Assembly (NCBI GenBank): GCA_021776735.1
Contig: JAJFFH010000045.1
Location: 1 to 64,000, forward strand
DNA length: 64,000 nucleotides
Direction of reading: 5' to 3'
Source: Planctomycetota bacterium
GTDB taxonomy: Bacteria; Planctomycetota; PLA2
Part shown: one piece after another, positions 15,921 through 23,658 of the stretch
How the letters are laid out: each line of letters starts with the position of its first letter
How positions within the stretch are numbered: the first letter of the stretch is position 1
The notes under the pieces: generated by a model
Told to the model about the DNA's origin: nothing
The model's database searches: none
Seen by the model: only the letters and a program-made list of their open reading frames with translations
Position numbers and translations under genes: made by a program

Positions 15921-15987
15921 TTTTTCGAAAAAAGACAGGATTATCGTACGGCCTCCGCGCGGCGGGCTACGCCACGCCGCCGGAGCC
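15921..15987. promoter_or_regulatory. Palindrome and hairpin between VR-bearing gene and HRDC gene
   Basis: TTTTTCGAAAAA (15921-15932) is a perfect 12-bp palindrome. Next to it, 15950-15964 and 15975-15987 form an imperfect G+C-rich inverted repeat. In DGRs a hairpin or cruciform often lies shortly downstream of the VR and promotes retrohoming; this one begins about 55 bp after the end of the VR. It could instead be a terminator or a promoter element for the HRDC-avd-RT genes. Confidence 0.45.
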
Positions 15988-16024
15988 CGAAGAAAACCAA
16001 GAAAACGAGCGTGAAGCGGTGAAG

Positions 16025-19000
16025 TCACCCCGTGATGACCCTGGCGGGGCGAAAGCCGATGCTGCCGCCGCGGTCGGCGGGGCGGTAGGCGAAGCGGCAC
16101 GCCGAACGCGCGCCCAGCGCATCGGCGATGAAGCTCCCGCCGCGCAACACACGACGAGGGTTTCCGCTCTCGATCCATGCGGTTCCGTCCTCCGGCGCAC
16201 CGCGGTAGTTCTCGTGCCAGGTGTCTTCGCACCACTCCCAGACGTTGCCATGCATGTCGTACAGCCCGAACTTGTTCGCGGGCAGCTCGCCGACAGGGTG
16301 GAGTTCGTTCGAGTTGTCGTCGTACCAGCCAACCCGCTTCAGATCCTCTTCCGTGTCCCCGGACCAGAAGCGTGTTTGGGACTCCGCGCGACAGGCGTAC
16401 TCCCACTGCGCCTCGCTCGGCAGGTCGGCGCCGATCCACCGGCAGAACAAGTACGCCTCCCACCAGCTCACGTTGACGACCGGCAAGTCTCCCTTCGCCG
16501 GTTTCTTCTCGGCGCGGAAGACTCGAAACTGAGCGACGGTGACAGGAGTGGCCGCCATCTCGAACGCTGAGAGGACGACCTCGTGTTGCGGCGACTCGTC
16601 GCCGTAGTGACCTTCTTCGTCTGGCTTGGAGCCCATGAGGAAGCTGCCCGCGCGGATCGGGGTCCATGTGAGGTCCGGCGCCTTGTCCAACGGGCGGTTG
16701 CATGCCTCGAAGAAGGCTTCGCGGTCAGGCGCATCCGCCTCGTGCTCCATGGTCCACCAGAGCATGCTCAGCCGTTCCGGTTTTTCGGAAAAACCCTCTA
16801 CCGTCTCAAGTAGTAGCGCGGTTGCTCGCGATCGGGACACACCGCTCGTTCGCCAGGCGCGAACCACTCGAACAAGATCGTCCGATGTCCAATCGTCGTC
16901 GTCGAACAGGAAATCGCGCATCTGCTCGGGGGCAAGCCCTTCGATCTCAGGCAGCGCCCGTCGCGCGGCGGCCGCGCTTTTCTCTCGCAGCTTCTTGAAC
17001 GCTTCCTCGGAATCCTCAGCTAGCGCACAAGCAAACCCCAGAGTCTCCGACCATCGCGGCAACGCATCGTCGTCGATCTCGGGAAGGGTGTCGATCCAAG
17101 CGTTGCGTCCGACGAGCGCTTCGGCGGCAAGCAACTCTCGAATCTGTCGATGCAGGAACCGCCACGGCTCTCGTGGTCCGTCGTGCGGAGCGAGCACACC
17201 CGAGTTTTGGGCGACATCCTCCAGAAACGCCGCGCGCGACTTCCATGCATCATGCCACCGGTCGGCGTCGGGCACTTTTTGGGCCAGCGACCTCAGCAAG
17301 TCGTCGAGCGTGTCGCGTGGCCATGCCTCGGACGCCGAACCTTGAAGCCCCAGCGCCAGCTCGCCGAGAACGACGCGCGCCGACCGAACATCCGCAACCG
17401 GTTTGGGCTCGAACCCGAACCCGCGCTCCAGCAGGAGTCGGATCGCGTCCTTGAACAGCCGAACACGGCTCGCCGGGAGGTCCGGTCTCGCCAGCGAAAG
17501 GCTGGCAATCAGCGTGAGCATCAGCGGGTTGCCCGCGATGACCTTGAGCGATGGGCGCGTCGCGAGCCGACTCCATGCCTCGTCGCCCGCGGCATTTCCG
17601 AGCCAGCGCTGGAGGAGTTCGCGTTGTCTCGGCTCCGGTAGAGGTTTCAGCTCGGCCTTGCGAAACATCGGTCCCGGTGAATGGAAGCCGATTCCACGAC
17701 TCAGAACGACAATCACGGATTGTCTGAGATCATCCGCCAGGCCCAGCAAGCGCTGTCGCGCGTCGTCTTGTTGGTCCGGTGCGACCTCGTCGAGTCCGTC
17801 CAGCAAGAGCCAGACTCCATTGGCACGTTTCGCCCTGTCGAAGAGTGCCTGTTCGATTCCGGAGGCAGCCTGGTCGCCCCGAGTCATTCGAACATCCTCC
17901 TCCGCGAGCGCAAAAGGGTGACTCCGTTCGCGCGCGAGCCGCGTCACCGTCGCGTAGACGGCGACCGGCCCCTGCGGTTCCCCCGCGAGTTCCCACACGA
18001 GATGGCGGGCTGTCGTGGTCTTGCCCGAGCCGGGGTCGCCGAGCACAGCCAAGCAGGCTGTAGTCGTCGCGTCCTCTAGTCGGGCATTCTCGAGCAACCC
18101 GCGAAGTGAGCGGCTGCCTTGCTTGCCGTGTACGGAGAGCGAGTCCATGTCACGTAGTCGCGACGGCTCCTCGTCGATCGTGGCTTCGAGTTCGACGAAC
18201 ACCTCGCTCAGGACTGTGTGCGCGGCTTGCTCAAAGAACGGCACCACCCTGTTGTGGATCGATCGGGCGTAGGTCCGGTACTCGGAAAGCGGGTCCGGTC
18301 GATCGGGCTGCGTCGGTGCGAGCGGGTGTACTTCGTCCAGCAGCGTCTCCAGCTCGTCCGGAGTGCTGAATACGCGCTCCTTGTGCACGACATCGACGAT
18401 GTCGCGCATGTCGCGGTGCCGAAGGACGTGGACGGGGAGATCGCAGCCGTGGGCAAAGCCCGCGATGATGGCCGCCGAGGCGTTTTCCGCCCCGTCGCGC
18501 TCATCGCTGCCGCGCGGATAGGGTGTGAGGATCCAGGCGACCGCGCCGATTCCTTCAAGGTGCTCCGTGAGATCCTCCACGGTCCATCCTTCGTCGGGTG
18601 GAATGCGCCAGCCCGGTCTCTCGCGCCGTATCGCGGTGCGAATGGCCTTGCCGTCGCCGCTCCCGGGGCAAAGGAACAGGCTGTCGTCCCCGGGGGTCGG
18701 TCGATCGGGCGGTCGAACCCATGACTCGCCCGCCAGGATTTCGAGTATTTGTTCGGTGTCGAAGCCCCGGTCGATGAGGTGGCCGGCCATCGGGGGGCGT
18801 TTCAGCCATCCCGCCCTATCTGTTCCGGCGGTTGCGAGCACGACGGGCTTGCCCCGGGCCAGCGCATAGCCGAGTTCGAACCCGACGTTGGCGTTCGGCT
18901 TGTCCACAAGCGCGAGCACCCGATCGATCCCGTCGATCCCTTCTCGGATCTCCTGAAAGATCTGACCCTGACGCGGGCTCCCCCGCAGACCCGGAACGGT

Positions 19001-20122
19001 GATATTGGGATCCTCGTTCAACTCGCCGAGGCGGAAAGAGATGCCCTCGATAGAGAAGTCACGAACCACGAACACGCGCGGTGTCGCCTGCTTATCGGTA
19101 GCCCCGCGGGCTTTCGCGGGTTCGGCTCCGACTGCCGCGATTTCCGGCCGTGCCGGTCGCAGCTCCTCGTGTGAGGCCTCCAACGCGTCGCCCAGCACAC
19201 AGTAGGCGCCGTAGAGTTCCTCGAGCCTGTCGACGCCTTCGCGGGCGACAAGGCGCTCTCCGAAACCGTAAAACGGGACATACGGGATTTCGGAGTCGTC
19301 CAAGAATCTTGCGGCATCGACGGGAGCTCTCAGAAGATCGTGAAAACGCTCTCGGAATTCTTGCCGAAACGCCACGAGATGGTCCTTCTCTGCGCTCTGC
19401 TCGACTCGCGCCGCCACAGGTAGAACGTGAAGCCCGGCGTCTCCACGGGCCTCGGCGACGCGCTCGCTCATCAACGTCCGTCCCATGAGTTCGGTGCCAT
19501 CGAGACAGGCGGACGTTGCATTCGTCAGGAGGACGACAACGTCGGCGAGGTGCTGCGTGCAGATTCCTCCGAATTCGGTCACGCCCGTCCGGCTATCGAC
19601 CAGCACGAAATCCGCGTTTCCGCACAAGTCCTCGCGCATCAGATCGACGAACGCATCGCCGGCCCACCGGGAATAGAAGTCGTTCCAGTCGAACTCCTGG
19701 ACCTGGCTCGCGTACTGGGACAGAACACTCTCTGCGCGTGACCCGGCTGTGAGCAGATGCAAGGCCCCGTCATTCTCGTTCTTCCGGCGAAGCCCGATGA
19801 GACGATTGCGGGGACGCGGCACCCGCACGCCGTGGTACTCGAACGCGCCCGCACTGCCGGCGTGTTCAGGTCTCTCCATGGCCACCGCCGACCGGTACTC
19901 CGCCAAAAGATCGAGGAGCCCGGCCTTGTCCCGCAGTTCCCGAGCGTGAGCCGCGTCCGACCCAAGGAGTGTCTCAAGACCCGGAGCTTCCAGGTCGGCG
20001 TCGCAACAGATCACGTCGTGGCCGCGCTGCGAGAGAATCTCGGCCACGTTCGCAAGAGCCAGCGATCGGCCGACACCTCCCTTGTAGGAGTAGAACGTGA
20101 CGACGATTCCCGGCCTCTTCAT
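16025..20122 (-). CDS. DGR target: KGGVGR-ATPase / TIR-NDT-like / NACHT / FGE C-type-lectin protein
   Basis: 1365 residues. Order: residues about 1-320 MinD/ParA-like ATPase with variant P-loop 'YKGGVGRSLALANVAE' and 'CDADLEAPGLE'; about 345-440 Rossmannoid TIR- or nucleoside-deoxyribosyltransferase-like segment ending 'NANVGFELGYALARGKPVVLAT'; about 470-570 a second Rossmannoid ('SLFLCPGSGDGKAIRTAIRR'); about 690-1100 NACHT-type STAND NTPase with Walker A 'GDPGSGKTTT' (about 696) and Walker B 'LLLDGLDEV' (about 771); about 1155-1365 formylglycine-generating-enzyme-like C-type lectin fold ('GSFLMGSKPDEEGHYGDESPQHEV', 'MHGNVWEWCEDTW', 'RVLRGGSF') with the VR at its very end. ATG overlaps the TIR gene stop (ATGA). 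Inferred role: nucleotide-regulated sensor with a hypervariable ligand-binding tip, effector activity residing in the TIR/NDT-like parts. Confidence 0.93.
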   Translation of the reverse strand: MKRPGIVVTFYSYKGGVGRSLALANVAEILSQRGHDVICCDADLEAPGLETLLGSDAAHARELRDKAGLLDLLAEYRSAVAMERPEHAGSAGAFEYHGVRVPRPRNRLIGLRRKNENDGALHLLTAGSRAESVLSQYASQVQEFDWNDFYSRWAGDAFVDLMREDLCGNADFVLVDSRTGVTEFGGICTQHLADVVVLLTNATSACLDGTELMGRTLMSERVAEARGDAGLHVLPVAARVEQSAEKDHLVAFRQEFRERFHDLLRAPVDAARFLDDSEIPYVPFYGFGERLVAREGVDRLEELYGAYCVLGDALEASHEELRPARPEIAAVGAEPAKARGATDKQATPRVFVVRDFSIEGISFRLGELNEDPNITVPGLRGSPRQGQIFQEIREGIDGIDRVLALVDKPNANVGFELGYALARGKPVVLATAGTDRAGWLKRPPMAGHLIDRGFDTEQILEILAGESWVRPPDRPTPGDDSLFLCPGSGDGKAIRTAIRRERPGWRIPPDEGWTVEDLTEHLEGIGAVAWILTPYPRGSDERDGAENASAAIIAGFAHGCDLPVHVLRHRDMRDIVDVVHKERVFSTPDELETLLDEVHPLAPTQPDRPDPLSEYRTYARSIHNRVVPFFEQAAHTVLSEVFVELEATIDEEPSRLRDMDSLSVHGKQGSRSLRGLLENARLEDATTTACLAVLGDPGSGKTTTARHLVWELAGEPQGPVAVYATVTRLARERSHPFALAEEDVRMTRGDQAASGIEQALFDRAKRANGVWLLLDGLDEVAPDQQDDARQRLLGLADDLRQSVIVVLSRGIGFHSPGPMFRKAELKPLPEPRQRELLQRWLGNAAGDEAWSRLATRPSLKVIAGNPLMLTLIASLSLARPDLPASRVRLFKDAIRLLLERGFGFEPKPVADVRSARVVLGELALGLQGSASEAWPRDTLDDLLRSLAQKVPDADRWHDAWKSRAAFLEDVAQNSGVLAPHDGPREPWRFLHRQIRELLAAEALVGRNAWIDTLPEIDDDALPRWSETLGFACALAEDSEEAFKKLREKSAAAARRALPEIEGLAPEQMRDFLFDDDDWTSDDLVRVVRAWRTSGVSRSRATALLLETVEGFSEKPERLSMLWWTMEHEADAPDREAFFEACNRPLDKAPDLTWTPIRAGSFLMGSKPDEEGHYGDESPQHEVVLSAFEMAATPVTVAQFRVFRAEKKPAKGDLPVVNVSWWEAYLFCRWIGADLPSEAQWEYACRAESQTRFWSGDTEEDLKRVGWYDDNSNELHPVGELPANKFGLYDMHGNVWEWCEDTWHENYRGAPEDGTAWIESGNPRRVLRGGSFIADALGARSACRFAYRPADRGGSIGFRPARVITG
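16042..16153 (-). other. DGR variable region (VR) of the target gene
   Basis: Covers residues about 1324-1361 of the 1365-residue target. Identical in length to the TR and differing only at TR adenines. The invariant 5' part encodes VLRGGSF and the invariant 3' part encodes IGFRPA, the latter acting as the initiation-of-mutagenic-homing-like end. Twelve residues differ from the TR: N-A, N-D, Q-L, N-G, Y-C, N-F, N-Y, H-R, N-D, N-G, D-G, N-S. Confidence 0.97.
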
Positions 20123-21246
20123 TTCGTGCGTCCGGGGGCATGGATTATATGCGGGCCGGTGTTGCCCTGGAGCTTGGCTACGATCTGAGGATCGGGCCTC
20201 GGAGCACCAACTCCCGCAAGTGCAAAGTGGAGATAGTCCCGGAGGCCAAGCCGGGAAGCCGTATCGACAATGATGCGACGGTCAATCTCGAAGTGCCTCT
20301 CCTGTTCCCAGTCTCGTACGCAATCCCCGAAGGGCGCGTGCAGTTCTAGCGCCACCCGTATCCTGTCGCCGAAGTCCGCGACCGGCGGAGGCGGAAAGCA
20401 GATGACGGTGTTGCGGTGCATGTGGTTCGCCGGCGGGATCCGACCGAGCAGTTCACATACCGCGGGATGGTGCATAGAAAGCACATCGACGAACAGAATC
20501 GAGTCGTTCTCACGCCACTCGTCTCGCGTTGCGGGTGTATTGGGTCCGTTGAAGTCCTGGCACATCCAACGAAGGGCAATCGGGCGGCGGCCGGCCTTGT
20601 TCACGCAGCGAACTCTCGACCGGACGAATTCGAAGCACGTTTGGTCTCCGAACGGCTTGAAGTCCCGTCGATTGTTGCCGTATCGACCGCTCAGGAAGGC
20701 AGGAACCTCTCGTCGCGGGATGCCCGCGGAGCGACAGAGCTTGTAGGCATTGCCGGTCTTCTTGTCCACTTGGCCAGACTCGGTTTGCGTCATGGCGATG
20801 GCGACCGCCGTCAGAACGATGGGCCGACCGGCTCCGAGTCGTTGCGCGATGTCTTCGCTCAGACAGAGCGTGCGCTCTTCCGGCTCTCCGTCGGTAACAT
20901 CGAAGACGCATCGACCCTTCAGCGTGGCTGGAAGGTTGGTCTTGTCGAATGGGCCGACTTGGGCGAGCAGAATGCCATTCGGTTTCGATGTGAACCTCTG
21001 GTCGCACCACGCTGCCTCCGTTATCAGCCACTCGCGCGGAGCCGCGGCGTCGGAAACACAAAGAAGAACGAGCTTTGCCGCGTCGATTCTCTCCTTGATC
21101 TCGTCTTTGATGACGAGTCCGGCTTGCATATCGTGCTCGTAGTCCCATGTGCTCAGCCCGAGATCCTTGAGTCTCTCGATCAAGGGTCTGACGACATCGC
21201 GGTCAGGCGAGTACCAGAGGATGACTACATCGTGTCGGTCGGCCAT
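20119..21246 (-). CDS. TIR-domain protein with uncharacterised C-terminal domain
   Basis: 375 residues. The N-terminal TIR domain (about 1-125) is 'VVILWYSPDRDVVRPLIERLKDLGLSTWDYEHDMQAGLVIKDEIKERIDAAKLVLLCVSDAAAPREWLITEAAW', including a conserved Glu in 'ITEAAW' where TIR NADases carry their catalytic Glu. The remaining 250 residues ('SGRYGNNRRDFKPFGDQTCFEFVRSRVRCV', 'SILFVDVLSMHHPAVCELLGRIPP') match nothing I recognise. First gene of the DGR operon, overlapping the target gene start by 4 bp. Probably the NAD-cleaving or signalling partner of the target NTPase. Confidence 0.85.
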   Translation of the reverse strand: MADRHDVVILWYSPDRDVVRPLIERLKDLGLSTWDYEHDMQAGLVIKDEIKERIDAAKLVLLCVSDAAAPREWLITEAAWCDQRFTSKPNGILLAQVGPFDKTNLPATLKGRCVFDVTDGEPEERTLCLSEDIAQRLGAGRPIVLTAVAIAMTQTESGQVDKKTGNAYKLCRSAGIPRREVPAFLSGRYGNNRRDFKPFGDQTCFEFVRSRVRCVNKAGRRPIALRWMCQDFNGPNTPATRDEWRENDSILFVDVLSMHHPAVCELLGRIPPANHMHRNTVICFPPPPVADFGDRIRVALELHAPFGDCVRDWEQERHFEIDRRIIVDTASRLGLRDYLHFALAGVGAPRPDPQIVAKLQGNTGPHIIHAPGRTK

Positions 21247-21363
21247 GGTGGCAGTGCAAACTCAAGCAGTCGGGGCGAACCACGCCTTTCCCTTTTGCTT
21301 CGCGCTAGGAAGATAGCCGAAGCCGAGTCTGCGCGCAACGCGCCCGTCGCCGTGCCGTCCCCC

Positions 21364-22116
21364 CTACGACTCCGCCACCGTGAACGGGGCGATATCGGTG
21401 CCGTGGGCCCATTGGTTTGCCCACTTGGCTAGGTCTACGATGCCTTGGGCTATCTCTAATTGGTGCCTTCTCGTGTTCTTTGCGCCGTCTTTGGCTTCTA
21501 TCGGTTTTCCCAGACACACGGCGACCGGGTGGAAGGGGACGCTTACGACCGACCTTGACCAGGACTTTCTTAGTGTCATTCGGTTTGTGCCCCAGGCTCT
21601 TAGCGGGATGATCGGGGCTTCGCTGGCGGCGGCCAGCTTGACGATGCCGGGCTTGATGTCTCCGAGCGGTGCTTTCGGGCCGTCGCAGGCCATCAGGATT
21701 GATGTGCCCGACGTCACCATCGACTTCAGCATCATCAGGCCTTCGCCGCCGCCTCGTGACGACGAGCCTCTTACGATTTCGTAGCCCAGCATTCTCAGTG
21801 CCATTGCGGCGAGGCCGCCGTCGCGTGAATACGACACAATCGCGGCCAGCTTTCGGTCGGGGGGCAACACGCGCGGCAGGCCGTTGTAGCAATCGAACAG
21901 GTCCTGGTGCGTGCAGGCGAAAATCAATGGCTGGTCGGTGTTGAGGAGTGCTTTGGTTTCCGGATGTGCGCGCAACACATAGCGGTGGGTCGGGAACCGG
22001 CCGATGAGTGACATCAAACCGCTTGCAAGCGGGCCCCAAAAACGGTTCATCCAATGGCCGTCCGGGAACGTGATCGGACGGACCTTGAAGTTCTTGACGA
22101 CGGGGCGGTGGGCCAT
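21364..22116 (-). CDS. DUF374 lysophospholipid acyltransferase-like protein
   Basis: About 250 residues from MAHRPVVKNFKVRPITFPDGHW. The motif 'FACTHQDLFDCYN' supplies the H-x4-D catalytic signature of PlsC/LPLAT-like enzymes, followed by 'VSYSRDGGLAAMALRMLGYEIVRGSSSRGGGEGL' and 'LMACDGPKAPLGDIKPGIVKLAAASEAPIIPL', both typical of DUF374. Likely an inner-membrane acyltransferase for lipid A or phospholipid. The open frame further upstream overlaps the GH3-like gene and is rejected. It starts 5 bp after the GH3 stop. Confidence 0.85.
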   Translation of the reverse strand: MAHRPVVKNFKVRPITFPDGHWMNRFWGPLASGLMSLIGRFPTHRYVLRAHPETKALLNTDQPLIFACTHQDLFDCYNGLPRVLPPDRKLAAIVSYSRDGGLAAMALRMLGYEIVRGSSSRGGGEGLMMLKSMVTSGTSILMACDGPKAPLGDIKPGIVKLAAASEAPIIPLRAWGTNRMTLRKSWSRSVVSVPFHPVAVCLGKPIEAKDGAKNTRRHQLEIAQGIVDLAKWANQWAHGTDIAPFTVAES

Positions 22117-22121
22117 CGGCC

Positions 22122-23594
22122 CTACTGTGCCACGAGTTCGTCCCGCACGCGACGGTCCTGATAGACCGGCAGGATCTTGCCCTGCCCGCGGCGCCGTCGC
22201 AGTGCGCGCTCGAACGTGCCCGGCGGCACCGGCGTCAGCACGGGTGCTGCCAAAACAACCCCGCCCTGCCGGCACGTCGCGTAGCTGGCGTTGGCGCTTC
22301 TCAGGACAGCGTCGATACGGACGGCGATGCTTTCGACGGTACTCGCGGACGGCTGCGCGCCGCGAAACTCCAGCACCCACTCGTGTCCGGGGGCGGCCGC
22401 GGGATCGGTGGGGCAGACCAGGAACGCCTCAAAATCCACGCCGACTTCGCGGAGCGCGCGACGCACCTGGTCCGCATCGACCTTCTCGCCGGACAGGCTC
22501 AAGACCGTGCCCTGGCGACCCGCGACGCGCAGGCGCGGCGGCTCGTTGGACGAGAACTCCACAACGTCGCCCGGCGAGTAGGCGTACAGGCCCGACGGTG
22601 TCGTGACCAGCACCACGTAGCGCACGCCGGCCTCTACTTCGCCGAGCACAAAGCGCGGCGGGTTCGCCATCTCCCAGTCTTCCTCGGGCACGAACTCCAA
22701 AAACACATCCTCGACCATCGGCATCATGCCGGGCTCTTCGCCGGGCTGAAACGCGATCGCGGCCTCGCTGCACAGGTACATCTCGATCATCTTCACGCCG
22801 GGCGCGAGCAGCTCGAACACGGGCTGGTGCAGCTCCATGGCGGTGCCGGAGGTGGCGACGAGCTCGAGGTTCGGCCAGACGGTGCGGATGTCGTCGAGGC
22901 CCTGGTTCTCCATGATCTGGCGGATCAGGCCCACGACGTAGCCGGGGATGCCGAAGATCATCCGGATATCGGAATGCAGGAACCGCTCTTCGACGATGCG
23001 GTACTTCTCGCTCCAGTCCTCGATGTTGATGACGTCAACCGGCGGGATGCCGAGGTTGTGGAACGGGTACGTCTTCGCCGCGGACACGATGCCGGTCACG
23101 TAGCCGACTGAAACATCGCCGTCCGTACGCTTTACCTCCGCGGGCGCCGACATCTGCAACGCGTATCCGCGCAGCAGGGAATAGTTGCCCGTGCGGTTGA
23201 TGTAGCTCGCCGTCGCGTAGCCGATCGCGCGCTTGAGTCCGCGCACGAGCGCCTTGTTCAGCGGCACCATCTTGGGCTCGCCGGTCGTGGTGCCGGACGA
23301 GAGGCAGCAGGCGTACAGGGGTTCGGGGAAGAGCACGCCGCGCTCGCCGGCGATCATGCGCTTCCACGCGTCGTCGTAGTCCTCCTTCGCGCTCGGCGGC
23401 ACGGCGCTCTGGAAGTCCTCGATCGAGCCCATCGAGCCGAACCCGTGTTTGCGGCCGAATTCGGTGTCCGCGGCATTGCGGACGATCGCGCCGAGCTTGT
23501 CTTTTTGCATCCGGCGAAAGTGGCGCTCCATCTCGGCGATGGCCGCGACGCGCTTTTCGACGCCCGCGCGGACGATGGCTTCAAGGTCGGACAC
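22122..23594 (-). CDS. GH3-family acyl-acid amido synthetase-like protein
   Basis: About 490 residues from GTG 23594 (MSDLEAIVRAGVEKR). ANL-superfamily P-loop-like motif 'CCLSSGTTTGEPKMVPL', then 'YGYATASY'-type segment, 'LVATSGTAMELHQPVFELL', 'EMYLCSEAAIAFQPGE', 'YSPGDVVEFSSNEPPRLRVAGR', 'LSGEKVDADQVRRAL'. These are GH3 signatures. Bacterial GH3 proteins adenylate carboxylates; the substrate here is unknown. Two dispersed repeats fall inside (22319, 23114). It forms a two-gene unit with the DUF374 acyltransferase and is divergent from the beta-helix gene. Confidence 0.85.
   Translation of the reverse strand: MSDLEAIVRAGVEKRVAAIAEMERHFRRMQKDKLGAIVRNAADTEFGRKHGFGSMGSIEDFQSAVPPSAKEDYDDAWKRMIAGERGVLFPEPLYACCLSSGTTTGEPKMVPLNKALVRGLKRAIGYATASYINRTGNYSLLRGYALQMSAPAEVKRTDGDVSVGYVTGIVSAAKTYPFHNLGIPPVDVINIEDWSEKYRIVEERFLHSDIRMIFGIPGYVVGLIRQIMENQGLDDIRTVWPNLELVATSGTAMELHQPVFELLAPGVKMIEMYLCSEAAIAFQPGEEPGMMPMVEDVFLEFVPEEDWEMANPPRFVLGEVEAGVRYVVLVTTPSGLYAYSPGDVVEFSSNEPPRLRVAGRQGTVLSLSGEKVDADQVRRALREVGVDFEAFLVCPTDPAAAPGHEWVLEFRGAQPSASTVESIAVRIDAVLRSANASYATCRQGGVVLAAPVLTPVPPGTFERALRRRRGQGKILPVYQDRRVRDELVAQ
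22319..22329 (+). repeat. Dispersed repeat copy inside GH3 gene
   Basis: Exact core; read from the gene strand as S-I-A-V-R near the C-terminus. Confidence 0.7.
23114..23124 (-). repeat. Dispersed repeat copy inside GH3 gene
   Basis: Exact core with AAGCGTAC extension; read as K-R-T-D-G-D-V-S between two conserved GH3 blocks. Confidence 0.8.
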
Positions 23595-23658
23595 GTCGCG
23601 TTGATACCCCGGCCGCCCCTTTTCGGCAAGCTCCGAGCCCTCCGGGTACGCTTTCGGT

